Shown: positions 34,355 to 42,951 of the stretch, piece by piece | Layout of the letters: each line of letters starts with the position of its first letter | Position numbering within the stretch: the first letter of the stretch is position 1 | NCBI RefSeq assembly: GCF_004353825.1 | Contig: NZ_SMNA01000003.1 | Location: 479,125 to 543,124, forward strand | Direction of reading: 5' to 3' | Length of the DNA stretch: 64,000 nt | Origin: Occultella glacieicola | Lineage (GTDB): Bacteria; Actinomycetota; Actinomycetes; Actinomycetales; Beutenbergiaceae | Position numbers and translations under genes: made by a program | The notes under the pieces: generated by a model | Databases searched by the model: none | What the model was told of the DNA's origin: nothing | The model's input: only the letters and a program-made list of their open reading frames with translations

Positions 34355-36394
34355 ATGACACCGCCAGTACCCTCCCAACCCGACCGGTTCGGCCGACGCC
34401 GACCGTCGCGTTGGCTGGCTGCCGTGATGACCGCGCTGTTTCTCGTCGGCCTGGGTGCCGTCAACCAGCCGCCGGCCGAGGCCGCCGTCAGTATCACGGT
34501 CGACGGGCGGGGTTTCGGCCACGGCATCGGCATGTCGCAATACGGTGCCGCGGGACGCGCTACCGCGGGGCAGACGTACACGCAGATCCTCGCGGCCTAC
34601 TACCCGGGCACGACCGTCGGATCGCTGGCTGACTCCCAGTCCATCCGCGTGTGGATCCAGGGAGACACCGACCGGCAGACCTGGGTCCGTGGCGAGTCGG
34701 GCCTGTCCGTGCGGGTGGGTACCGCGTCGGTCGCCCTGCCGACGACGATCGGCGGCACGGTGGCGCTCTGGCGGCTCCGGCTCGTGTCCGGCGCCCTGGT
34801 GATCGAGGCCAGCGTCAACGGCACCTGGCGTGCGCCCGGTGTGCCCGGTCTGAGCACGCTGCTCAACGGCGCGACGGCGGCTGAGTTCGTGGCCGGAGAC
34901 GGCACCGTCCAACTCGTCACGTCCACCTACCGCGAGTACCGTGGCGTGGTCCGTGCGGTCCGCGTGCCCGGCTCCACGACCGACCTGCGCACCGTGGTGG
35001 TCTCGACCTACGCCAACTACCTCCCCTCGGTGGTCACCTCCGAGATGCCGGCCAGCTGGCACATCCAGGCGTTGCGGGCGCAGGCAGTCGCCGCCCGCAC
35101 GTACGCCCGCTTCGACCAGGCCAGCAAGGCCCCCTCGGCCTGGTACGACACTTGCGACACGACGTCCTGCCAGGTCTTCCAAGGACTGGCCGACTACACC
35201 GCGGCCGGGGCCCTGGTGCGTTCGTACACCCACGAACGCACGACCAGGGCGGTCGCCGAGACCTCCGGTGTGGTTCTGCTCTATGGAGGTTCGCCGGCAT
35301 TCACCCAGTTCAGCGCCTCGAACGGCGGCTACTCGTTGCAGGGGTCACGGCCCTACCTGGCTGCCAACCCCGACCCGTTCGACGGCTACGCGCCCTGGCG
35401 GGTCACCTTGACCGGCGCGCAGATCACCGCCGCGTACCCGAGTATCGGAGTGTTCCGGGGCCTGACCTTCGCCCGCGATGGCCGTGGCGCCTACGGCGGT
35501 CGGGTCACGTCGGCGACCCTGACCGGCAGCCAGGGCTCCGTGACCATCACCGGCGCACAGTTCCGGTCGGCCTTCGGCCTGCGTTCCACGCTGCTGACGG
35601 CCTCCGTCAGCGGGGTGCCACTCAGCCTGCCGCAGCGGGACTGGAACGGCGACCAGCAGCCCGACCTGGTCGCCCGCGGCCCAAACGGCGCCCTCTACAC
35701 CTACCTGAGCAGCGGCCCGGCGACGTGGCACTCGCGGGTCGCCATCGGACGTGGCTGGCAGAGTATGGGCGTCATGACCCAAGTCTGGAACTTCTCGGGG
35801 ACGAGGACCTCCGAGATCATCGCCATCCAACCATCCACGGCACAACTCTTCGTGTATCCCGGCGACGGTCGTGGCGGTTGGGGTACGCCACGTGTGATGG
35901 GGCGGGGCTGGCGGGGCTTCGACCAGTTCGTCGGTGTGCAGGACTGGTCCGGTCGGGGTACCGCCGGCCTGATCGTGCGCCAGCGGAGTACCGGTCACCT
36001 GCTGTACTACGCCGGCAACGGTTCCGGTGGCCTCACCGCCGGCGTCCGCATCGGCACCGGCTGGAACGGCATGGACATGATCCTGGCCGCGGGCGACTGG
36101 GACGGCGACGGCAACGTCGACCTCCTGGCCCGCCAGGCCCGAACCGGCGACCTCTACCTCTACCGGGGCAGCGGGCGCGGTGCGATCCTCTCAGGCTCCC
36201 GGATCGGCAACGGCTGGGCCAGCATGGATGCGCTGGTGGGTGCCGCGGACTGGGATCAGGACGGCACGGTGGACGTCCTGGCACGGGAGGCGGGCACCGG
36301 AGCCCTCTGGCTCTACCCCTCCGACGGCGCCGGGAACTTCCGGCCGCGCCAGCAGGTGGGGCACGGTTGGACGGGTTTCGACCTGGTGCGCTGA
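34355..36394 (+). CDS. Secreted SpoIID/LytB-domain protein with C-terminal FG-GAP (VCBS) repeats (679 aa)
   Basis: A signal peptide or anchor is at residues ~18-42 (WLAAVMTALFLVGLGAVNQPPAEAAVS). The SpoIID domain (~45-420) has GRGFGHGIGMSQYGA, VVTSEMPASWHIQALRAQAVAARTYA (substrate-groove Glu) and SNGGYS. SpoIID enzymes are lytic transglycosylases on denuded glycan strands, and LytB-like proteins modify cell-wall glycan. From ~425 to the end four to five repeats of about 50 residues follow, each with DWxGDGxxDLLAR-like calcium loops and LYLYxGxGRG, a beta-propeller seen also in the PGRP amidase at 54785. ATG 34355 has the ribosome site in the repeat. It lies within a run of glycosyltransferases. 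Confidence 0.9.
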   Translation: MTPPVPSQPDRFGRRRPSRWLAAVMTALFLVGLGAVNQPPAEAAVSITVDGRGFGHGIGMSQYGAAGRATAGQTYTQILAAYYPGTTVGSLADSQSIRVWIQGDTDRQTWVRGESGLSVRVGTASVALPTTIGGTVALWRLRLVSGALVIEASVNGTWRAPGVPGLSTLLNGATAAEFVAGDGTVQLVTSTYREYRGVVRAVRVPGSTTDLRTVVVSTYANYLPSVVTSEMPASWHIQALRAQAVAARTYARFDQASKAPSAWYDTCDTTSCQVFQGLADYTAAGALVRSYTHERTTRAVAETSGVVLLYGGSPAFTQFSASNGGYSLQGSRPYLAANPDPFDGYAPWRVTLTGAQITAAYPSIGVFRGLTFARDGRGAYGGRVTSATLTGSQGSVTITGAQFRSAFGLRSTLLTASVSGVPLSLPQRDWNGDQQPDLVARGPNGALYTYLSSGPATWHSRVAIGRGWQSMGVMTQVWNFSGTRTSEIIAIQPSTAQLFVYPGDGRGGWGTPRVMGRGWRGFDQFVGVQDWSGRGTAGLIVRQRSTGHLLYYAGNGSGGLTAGVRIGTGWNGMDMILAAGDWDGDGNVDLLARQARTGDLYLYRGSGRGAILSGSRIGNGWASMDALVGAADWDQDGTVDVLAREAGTGALWLYPSDGAGNFRPRQQVGHGWTGFDLVR

Positions 36395-36398
36395 GCCC

Positions 36399-37715
36399 TT
36401 GGAACCAGACCGCACGGGGCCCGACCGACCCCATCTCCTGCTGATCGCGATGCACTTCCCGCCGTCCCGCGCGAGCGGGGTGTTCCGGCCACTGGCCATG
36501 GCGAACCACTTCGTGTCGACCGGCTGGCAGGTGACGGTCATCACCGCCACCGAGAAGTTCTTCGGCGACGTCAACGGCACCACGGACGACGCGCTGCTCG
36601 CGCACGTCGACCCGCGGGTGCGCGTGGAGCGCGTGCCCGTACCGGCGGAGCATCTCATCACGGACGTCCGGCGGATGAGTTGGCGCCGTGCCCACATCCC
36701 GAAGGTCGTCGGCGCCTGGGCGAAGGTGCGCGAGCGGGTTCTGTTCCCCGAGCGGTACAGTTCCTGGATCCCGGGGGTTGTGCGTCGCGCGCTCGCGGTC
36801 CATCGCCGTCGGCCGGTCGACGTCGTGTTGGGCACCGGCAATCCGTGGAGCGCCTTCGAGGCCGGCCGGCTCATCAAGACGTTGACGTCGGCACCCCTGA
36901 TCCTCGACTACCGCGATTCCTGGACCCTCGATCAGTTCGGTGAACGGGACGCATTCGGGCCCGGCCATCCAGCCTGGGCCGCGGAGCGGAAGGCCGTGAC
37001 CGCCGCCGACCTGATCGTGTATGTCAACGAGCCGATGCGCGACTGGCATGCTGCTCGCTATCCCGACGCCTCGAGCCGGATGACCGTCCTTGAGAACGGC
37101 TACGACGCCGGCCTGCTCGGCGAGGTCCCGTTCCGGTCACCGTCGTCCGGTCCACTGGTCCTCGGTAGCGTCGGCACGATCACCGAACACTGGCCGCACG
37201 AGGCCTGGCGAGGCTGGGACCGGGCCAGATCCGAACCAGAGCTCGGGGACGCGAGCCTTCATCTCTACGGGCACCTGGGCTTCACCCGTGCCGCTGCATC
37301 GGCGATACGGGCCATGCTTCCCGGCCCCGACAGTCAGGTGGTCTGGGAGGGATCGGTCCCGAAGTCGGAGCTCACTGCCGTCTACACCTCGATCGATGTT
37401 CTCGTGATGATGATTCCGAGCTCCCGGTACGTCACCGCGGGCAAGACCTACGAATACATGGCCACCGGCAGGCCGATCGTGGCGATCCACACTCCGCGGA
37501 CCGCGGCAGCCATCCCGATGCGCGGTTATCCGCTCGCGTTCCCGTGCACGGACCTCGGACCGACGAGCGTGGCCGAGGCGTTCCTGGCCGCGGCCAGACG
37601 TGCCCGCACGATGACCGCCGCGGATCACGAGGCCGCCCTGGCACACGCCGCACGCTACCGGCGCGACCGCCTGCTCGACCCGTTCGAGGCCCGCGTCCGA
37701 GGGCTGTTGCGATGA
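36399..37715 (+). CDS. GT4-like glycosyltransferase (438 aa)
   Basis: GT-B fold with LLIAMHFPPSRASGVFRPLAMANHFVSTGWQVTVITA, LDYRDSWTLDQFGERDAFG, YVNEPMRDWHAARYPD, LGSVGTITEHWPH and YVTAGKTYEYMATGRPIVAIHTPRTAAAIPMRGYPL. It is the plus-strand twin of 27323. A TTG at 36399, four bases after the SpoIID stop, includes the first strand; the first ATG (36450) would cut it off. No clear ribosome site is visible, so the TTG call is moderate; the enzyme may rely on coupling with the upstream gene. The 3' end overlaps the next gene by 4 bp. Confidence 0.82.
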   Translation: MEPDRTGPDRPHLLLIAMHFPPSRASGVFRPLAMANHFVSTGWQVTVITATEKFFGDVNGTTDDALLAHVDPRVRVERVPVPAEHLITDVRRMSWRRAHIPKVVGAWAKVRERVLFPERYSSWIPGVVRRALAVHRRRPVDVVLGTGNPWSAFEAGRLIKTLTSAPLILDYRDSWTLDQFGERDAFGPGHPAWAAERKAVTAADLIVYVNEPMRDWHAARYPDASSRMTVLENGYDAGLLGEVPFRSPSSGPLVLGSVGTITEHWPHEAWRGWDRARSEPELGDASLHLYGHLGFTRAAASAIRAMLPGPDSQVVWEGSVPKSELTAVYTSIDVLVMMIPSSRYVTAGKTYEYMATGRPIVAIHTPRTAAAIPMRGYPLAFPCTDLGPTSVAEAFLAAARRARTMTAADHEAALAHAARYRRDRLLDPFEARVRGLLR

Positions 37716-39535
37716 CGCGTGCAGCCACGAGGGACGTGGTGATCGTCACTCCGTGGTACCCGACTCCTGAGGAGGCGTACCACGGTGTCTTTGTGCGGGA
37801 CACGGTGGCCGCCCTGGCGATCGAGCCGGAGCGGATCCGGATCGTGCACCTGGCCCGGCTGGGGGCACACGAGCCCGCGACGACCGAGATCGTCGCCACT
37901 CCGGAGGGCGAACTGCTCCGGATCGGGATCCCGATCCTCGCGGGCACGGCGCGTTCTGAGGTCGCGCGCCGCCAACGCGACGTGCTCCGGGCACATGATG
38001 CCCTGGCGGGAGCCACGGTCATCCACGCCCACGTCGGCCTCCCGACGGGCTGGGCAGCGGCTGCCGCTGCCCCGGACGGCGCCCGCCTCGTGGTCACCGA
38101 ACATGCCACCTACCTGCGTGAGGAACTGCGGACGGTGTCGGGCCGGCAGGCATACCGAGAAGTTCTCGATCGCGTGTCCACGCTGCACATGGTGAGCGAG
38201 GCCGAGGCGGAGCGGGTCCGGGCGCTGTACCCCGAGCATGCGTCCCGGGTGATCGCCACCGGGAACCCGGTCCGGCCGCCGCGGCATCCGATGCCGCCGC
38301 GGGGGCCAGGACCTCTCGACCGTTGGCTCTACATCGGCAATCTCATTCCCCGCAAGGGTGTTCAGCAGTTGCTGGAGTCGTTCGCGCTGTTCCATCGGGA
38401 CCGCCCGACGGCGTCCCTCACCCTGGTCGGTGGCGGTCCGCTCGAGGGGTTCTTGTGGGAGCAGACGGCCGAACTGGGTCTCACCGCGCACGTGCGGTTC
38501 GCCGGGCCGCAGGGGCCCGAGGACCTGGTCGACCTGGCGCGTTGGGGTGACGTGCTCGTGCATCTGTCCGCGTTCGAGACGTTCGGCCTGACACCCGTTG
38601 AGGCCGCGCTGAACGGCCTCGCCGTAGTCGTCACCAGATGCGGTGGTCCCGAGGAGACACTTTTGGAGTCGGCGGCGGCCGGCATCGCGCGGCTCGTACC
38701 GGCGGGCGCCTCGCCCGAGGTGGTCGTGGCTGCCGTCCGCTCGCTCGAGTCGTCGGCACCCGACGCCCGCGCCAGCCAGGCTCTGACGGACCTGCATGAG
38801 CGCTATGCGGCTGGCCCGTGGGGTCGGCGGATGACCGCGACGCTGCTGCCGTCCGGGCACGCCGGCGACGTTGCCGCCAGTGTGCCCGAAACCGACGCGG
38901 ACAGCCCGGATGGGGCAGCGTGTGCCGGAGGGCTGCCCCGGCGCGTCCTCCTGTTGGCGAACTCCCCCGTCGGCCGCCGCAAGGTGCGCGAACTGGTTCC
39001 GATGACGCTGCGTCACGACGTCCCGCTGATGGTCGTGACCAACCGGTCGTCGATGGCGGCCGCGCTGGACCGGCGGGTGCGCGTGCTCGACATCCAGCCG
39101 GCCACGTCCTGGCTCCCGTTGCAGCTCCTCGAGTCGGCACTGTTGGTCGGGGTGCCGCGTCTGATCCTGAGTACGGCCGAACGTCTGGCCGGACTCGTCG
39201 CTCGGGTGCCTGGGCGGGTCGGGCGTCTGGCGCTCGCTGGTCAACGCCGCGTCGGTGCGGTCCGGACTCGCGCCATCGACCTCGGCAACAGGATCCATGA
39301 CTCGGTGCTCCACCCGCTGGTCTACGCCGTCACCGATCCCATCCCGAACGCCCGGTACGTCATGCGCCACCGGGCAAGCATCGACGAGTTCGACCCCAGC
39401 CACGTCTTCTACGCCGACAGCGAGTCACTGGCGATCGCCTGGCGCTTGGTCCGGGCATGGCCGGACCTCGACGTCGACCGCCTGCCCCGGACGATCGACT
39501 ACTGGGAGTTCCTCCGCCCGGCGCCGGTGGACTGA
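37712..39535 (+). CDS. GT4 glycosyltransferase fused to a C-terminal domain of unknown function (607 aa)
   Basis: Residues 1-~395 are a typical retaining GT4: VIVTPWYPTPEEAYHGVFVRDTVAALA, VIHAHVGLPTGWAAA, VTEHATYLREEL, WLYIGNLIPRKGVQQLLESF, LVGGGPLEGFLWEQ and LSAFETFGLTPVEAALNGLAVVVTRCGGPEE (EX7E-type donor motif). After a polar linker, residues ~412-607 form a separate unit with LPRRVLLLANSPVGRRKVREL, PLMVVTNRSS and RVLDIQPATSW that looks Rossmann-like and ends IDYWEFLRPAPVD. I do not recognise it; it may dock another enzyme or hold a second transferase site. ATG 37712 overlaps the previous stop. It is a paralogue of 40639. Confidence 0.83.
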   Translation: MTRAATRDVVIVTPWYPTPEEAYHGVFVRDTVAALAIEPERIRIVHLARLGAHEPATTEIVATPEGELLRIGIPILAGTARSEVARRQRDVLRAHDALAGATVIHAHVGLPTGWAAAAAAPDGARLVVTEHATYLREELRTVSGRQAYREVLDRVSTLHMVSEAEAERVRALYPEHASRVIATGNPVRPPRHPMPPRGPGPLDRWLYIGNLIPRKGVQQLLESFALFHRDRPTASLTLVGGGPLEGFLWEQTAELGLTAHVRFAGPQGPEDLVDLARWGDVLVHLSAFETFGLTPVEAALNGLAVVVTRCGGPEETLLESAAAGIARLVPAGASPEVVVAAVRSLESSAPDARASQALTDLHERYAAGPWGRRMTATLLPSGHAGDVAASVPETDADSPDGAACAGGLPRRVLLLANSPVGRRKVRELVPMTLRHDVPLMVVTNRSSMAAALDRRVRVLDIQPATSWLPLQLLESALLVGVPRLILSTAERLAGLVARVPGRVGRLALAGQRRVGAVRTRAIDLGNRIHDSVLHPLVYAVTDPIPNARYVMRHRASIDEFDPSHVFYADSESLAIAWRLVRAWPDLDVDRLPRTIDYWEFLRPAPVD

Positions 39536-39542
39536 GACGTGA

Positions 39543-40646
39543 TCAGCGGGTGAGGAAGGACGCGGCCATCAGCCGCAGCGGCGCCTCGGTGGCGAACATC
39601 TGGGTCAAGTCTCGGGTGATCACGGTCGAGGGGTGACCGTGCCGGCGCCGCTGGAGCGCGAGGGAGATCAGTCGTTCCGCGTTCCCAGAACGCCCCAGGA
39701 TGGCGTCGAGGAGCCGGCGGTCGGCCAGTGAGAGCACGGCCTCGACGCCCGGCGCGGCGTCGAGCAGCCGACGAGCGACCTTGGCCAGGGAGGCACGCTC
39801 GGCGTCGGTCCAGAACTCCGGGTCGTTCCGGTTGTGTACGGCGCCGAACAGGTGGATCCGGATGAACTTCACGCACGCCGACCGGCGCTGCTCCAGCGTC
39901 AGAGCCTCGAACCACGGCTGCCGCACCAGCCGTCGGAGGAACCTGAGTTCGTCCTTGATCGGGCGCTGGACGTACGTGACCCGGTCCGCGGCGTCCTCCC
40001 CGATCACGTACGCAGGGCCCCACCGGTCGAACACCGCCTTCCCGCCGAACCACAACCGCGTCACGAAGCCGACGTCACCGCCCACCTGAGCGCGCTCCTC
40101 GAGTCGCAGTCCCAGGCGGGTGATCGCGGCCCGGGAAACCAGACCGAGTGGAGCACTCCGGTAGGAGAGCCGGTCGGCGACCGGGTCAAGCTCCTTGCGC
40201 CGGAACGGCCGGGTGGGCGGCGTCCGGACCATCCGGTGCTCCAGGCCGAGCACGAGCCGGGCCACGACGGCGTCGGCACCGGTCCGGCGGGCGAGCCAGA
40301 ACCAGGACGATATTGCCCCCGGCAACAGGGTGTCGTCGGAGCCCATGATGGCCACATACTCGGCGGTTGCCAGGTCGATGCCGGCGTTGAACGGGCCGGA
40401 CGCGCTCCGGTACGGGTCACGGTGTTCCAGGAACCGCACCTGGTCGCGGTGGTGGGCGTCCAGTAGCGGTCCGATCTCGTCGGCACCGATGTTGTGGCAG
40501 ACGACCGTGAGACGGACCCCCTCGCCGTTGCGGTCGAGCACGGACCGGACGGCCCGCGCGATCGGCCGCTCCGTGGAGTGGACGGCGATGATCACGTCGA
40601 CGCCGACCCCGCCCTTCGGCTCCATGTCCGCACCCGGCTCAGGCAC
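39543..40646 (-). CDS. Family 2 glycosyltransferase (367 aa)
   Basis: GT-A fold: VDVIIAVHSTERPIARAVRSVLDRN, SGPFNAGIDLATAEYVAIMGSDDTLLPGAIS with the SDD metal site at about residues 100-102, then VGGDVGFVTRLWFGGKAVFDRW and a helical C-terminal region. GTG 40646 has GGAGGG five bases upstream and overlaps the upstream GT4 by 8 bp; ATG 40625 is a later alternative. It converges with the plus-strand GT4 at 37712, with seven bases between the stop codons. Inverting transfer of a hexose or deoxyhexose is likely. Confidence 0.87.
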   Translation of the reverse strand: MPEPGADMEPKGGVGVDVIIAVHSTERPIARAVRSVLDRNGEGVRLTVVCHNIGADEIGPLLDAHHRDQVRFLEHRDPYRSASGPFNAGIDLATAEYVAIMGSDDTLLPGAISSWFWLARRTGADAVVARLVLGLEHRMVRTPPTRPFRRKELDPVADRLSYRSAPLGLVSRAAITRLGLRLEERAQVGGDVGFVTRLWFGGKAVFDRWGPAYVIGEDAADRVTYVQRPIKDELRFLRRLVRQPWFEALTLEQRRSACVKFIRIHLFGAVHNRNDPEFWTDAERASLAKVARRLLDAAPGVEAVLSLADRRLLDAILGRSGNAERLISLALQRRRHGHPSTVITRDLTQMFATEAPLRLMAASFLTR

Positions 40647-41754
40647 GGCGACCCTCCGCGGCTGCCCGGTACCCGGCCACATACCCGGCTCCAACTCGAG
40701 CGGCTGAGAACGAGTCACCGATGGTCTCGGCGATGTCCGAGGCGTTCAGGTGCCGGGTCCGCCGCTCCGTCTCGACGATCGCGTCCGCGTACGCCGAGGC
40801 TTCCTGGAGGTCCACGAGGGTCCCGACCTCGGGCCGGATGTACTCGCCCTGGCCGCCGGTCGCGCCGACGACCACGGGTCGTCCGTGCACCAGTGCCTCG
40901 GCCGCGGACACACAGAAATTGTCCGCGCGCGTCGGCAGGAAGAACAGGTCCGCGGCGTTGAGGGCCGCGGAGACTCCGGCCGCGTCGGCCGTTCCGGCTA
41001 GACGCACCCGGTGTCCGACCTTGCGCTTGCGGGCCCGGCGCTCGACCGCCTCGCGCAATTCGCCGTCCCCCACCCACGTGAGGTGCGCGGACACACCGCG
41101 GCGCGCCAGCTCCGCGACCGTGTCGACCGCGAGGAGCGGATCCTTGCGGTCCACGAGTCCGCCTACGGCGACGAGTCGCAGCGGCATGCGTGGTCGCATC
41201 GGCCGTGGGGCCAGATGCTGCCGCGGGGGCACGATGCACGGCACGACGGCGGTCGGTGCGTCCGCGCGGGCGGACCGGATCGGGCCGGCCAGGTACTCGC
41301 AGACCCCGGTGACGACGTCGGGCATCCGCAACAGCGGCCGCAGCAGCGGCAGGGCCGCACGCGCCGCGAGCGGGAGGGTCGCCGGCGTCGTCAGACCGGA
41401 CCAGTGCTCGGTGTGGACCCAGGGCGCGTCGGGCCGATTCAACCCGAACGGCAGCAACGACGAGAACGCCATCGTGTGGACCACATCGGCACCTGCGAGC
41501 AGTGAGCCCAGCGAGCGGGCGACCGTCAGGATGTCGAGCGGGGAACGGGTGGACATCGGCACCCGCCGGACCCTGAGGCCCTCGCGGGTGAGAGCGCGGA
41601 TGCCATCGTCCTGGTGCGGCGGGACGAGGTGCAGCACGTCCACCGAGTCGATCTGCGGTCGAGCAGCGATGGCGGCTACGTCCTTCGCGACGAACGCGCC
41701 GCTACTGGGGGCGCGTTCGGTCGGAAACCAGGTTGTCACGGCGATGATCCGCAT
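40639..41754 (-). CDS. GT4 glycosyltransferase (371 aa)
   Basis: GT-B fold with IIAVTTWFPTERAPSSGAFVAKDVAAIA, VHTMAFSSLLPFGL, WVHTEHWSGLT, LRLVAVGGLVDRKDPLLAVDTVAELA, LTWVGDGELREAVERRARK and LFFLPTRADNFCVSAAEALVHGRPVVVGATGGQGEYI, the complete GT4 donor region with F-x5-E-A-L. The first half pairs with 37712, which is on the opposite strand. ATG 41754 is the first good start; the stretch upstream is the divergent spacer with the unknown toroid gene. Confidence 0.88.
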   Translation of the reverse strand: MRIIAVTTWFPTERAPSSGAFVAKDVAAIAARPQIDSVDVLHLVPPHQDDGIRALTREGLRVRRVPMSTRSPLDILTVARSLGSLLAGADVVHTMAFSSLLPFGLNRPDAPWVHTEHWSGLTTPATLPLAARAALPLLRPLLRMPDVVTGVCEYLAGPIRSARADAPTAVVPCIVPPRQHLAPRPMRPRMPLRLVAVGGLVDRKDPLLAVDTVAELARRGVSAHLTWVGDGELREAVERRARKRKVGHRVRLAGTADAAGVSAALNAADLFFLPTRADNFCVSAAEALVHGRPVVVGATGGQGEYIRPEVGTLVDLQEASAYADAIVETERRTRHLNASDIAETIGDSFSAARVGAGYVAGYRAAAEGRRA

Positions 41755-41871
41755 ACGCTGAAAGTATCCGATCCTCGACGATGCGGTTGTCGGGCCCGCG
41801 CCGTTGTCGACCCGGACTCCCAGCACCTGAGACACTGGCAGGGCCCTGTCAGCCGTCCCCTTGGAGCGCCC

Positions 41872-42951
41872 ATGCCCGCAACCATCCGCGCCACGGTCGG
41901 CGATCTGTTGGACACCTACCAACGGATGGATGGCTGCTCCCCGGACGAGCACCACGACGAGGTTCGACAGCACCCCATGGCCGAGGCCAAGTACATTCTG
42001 GCCTGCGTCGACACGTTCAGAAGTTCGCTGATGAGCGAGGACGAACTGGCCACTCGGATGGTGGGTTCGTTCGCGCGCCTCGAGGCCCATCGTCTGGACG
42101 ACACCGGTCACGCCGGATGGGGCCTTGGCTTCGCGTACGGAGCCGGGTCAGCAGACGAGACGTATGTGATCACCACCACGCTGGTGGTCCACGCCCTCCA
42201 CAGCGTGACGACGTTCGCGCCCGCTGCGGTTCCTCCCGGCTGGATCGATCTGCTCCGGTCGGCAACCGACTACCTCCTCCACGCTGCGCGCGTGGGCACT
42301 CCGGACGGTGACCTGATCGCCTACTCGCCGAGGAACGATCTCCCGACTTACAACGTGACCGCGATGTGGAGTGGCGTCCTGAGCGAGGTCCTCGGGCCGG
42401 ACCACCCCGACGGGGCCGGGATCCGGCAGGTGGCGAACGACCTCCTCGGGCGACGCATCCCCGGGGGCGGGTGGACCTACGGGCCTGGATCGATCCGGGC
42501 GGACCTCCTGCACACCTGCTACACCGGGGTCGGGCTGACGATGGCACTCCCCGACCAGATCGACGCGCTGGACCGCATGTTCCTCGAGGACATCCTTCGG
42601 TTCAGCAGCACGCCTGTCTGGTTCGATCGCTATGACCTGCACACCGTCGAGGATCTCCTGGCGGGTGAGGTCCCTGGTCTGGGACGAGGGGTCCACGTGG
42701 TGAACGGCAACGCCCTGGTCGGGTTCGATGCACCCGCACGATCCTGGTCGATGGGGGAGCTCCTCGTCGTCATCTCCGAGGCGGCCGCGCGTCCGACGAC
42801 GGGAAGATACTGGATGGCCCAACTCCGCCGGCTCGCGCGGTCGACCACCGAGGTGCAGCTGCCCGAGAACTGGTTCCGACACTCGATGCACATCGCACAC
42901 GGCCTCGCGAGCGCACTGCGTGTCCTGCGCGCGGATCAGGGGTCGTCATGA
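41872..42951 (+). CDS. Unknown protein, alpha/alpha-toroid-like, linked to the C5-epimerase (359 aa)
   Basis: No family is recognised. The chain is almost entirely helical with repeated helix-turn units at TTTLVVHALHSVTTFAP, VTAMWSGVLSEVLGPDH, GGGWTYGPGSIRADLLHTCYTGVGLTMALPD and WSMGELLVVISEAAARP. These alternate with short aromatic loops, as in terpenoid-cyclase-like or six-hairpin glycosidase toroids. Candidate acidic or basic residues near HAGWGLGFAYG and DLLHTCYTG could form an active site. ATG 41872 has GGAG six bases upstream. The stop overlaps the C5-epimerase-like gene (ATGA), so the two are made together and may act on the same sugar. Confidence 0.75.
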   Translation: MPATIRATVGDLLDTYQRMDGCSPDEHHDEVRQHPMAEAKYILACVDTFRSSLMSEDELATRMVGSFARLEAHRLDDTGHAGWGLGFAYGAGSADETYVITTTLVVHALHSVTTFAPAAVPPGWIDLLRSATDYLLHAARVGTPDGDLIAYSPRNDLPTYNVTAMWSGVLSEVLGPDHPDGAGIRQVANDLLGRRIPGGGWTYGPGSIRADLLHTCYTGVGLTMALPDQIDALDRMFLEDILRFSSTPVWFDRYDLHTVEDLLAGEVPGLGRGVHVVNGNALVGFDAPARSWSMGELLVVISEAAARPTTGRYWMAQLRRLARSTTEVQLPENWFRHSMHIAHGLASALRVLRADQGSS

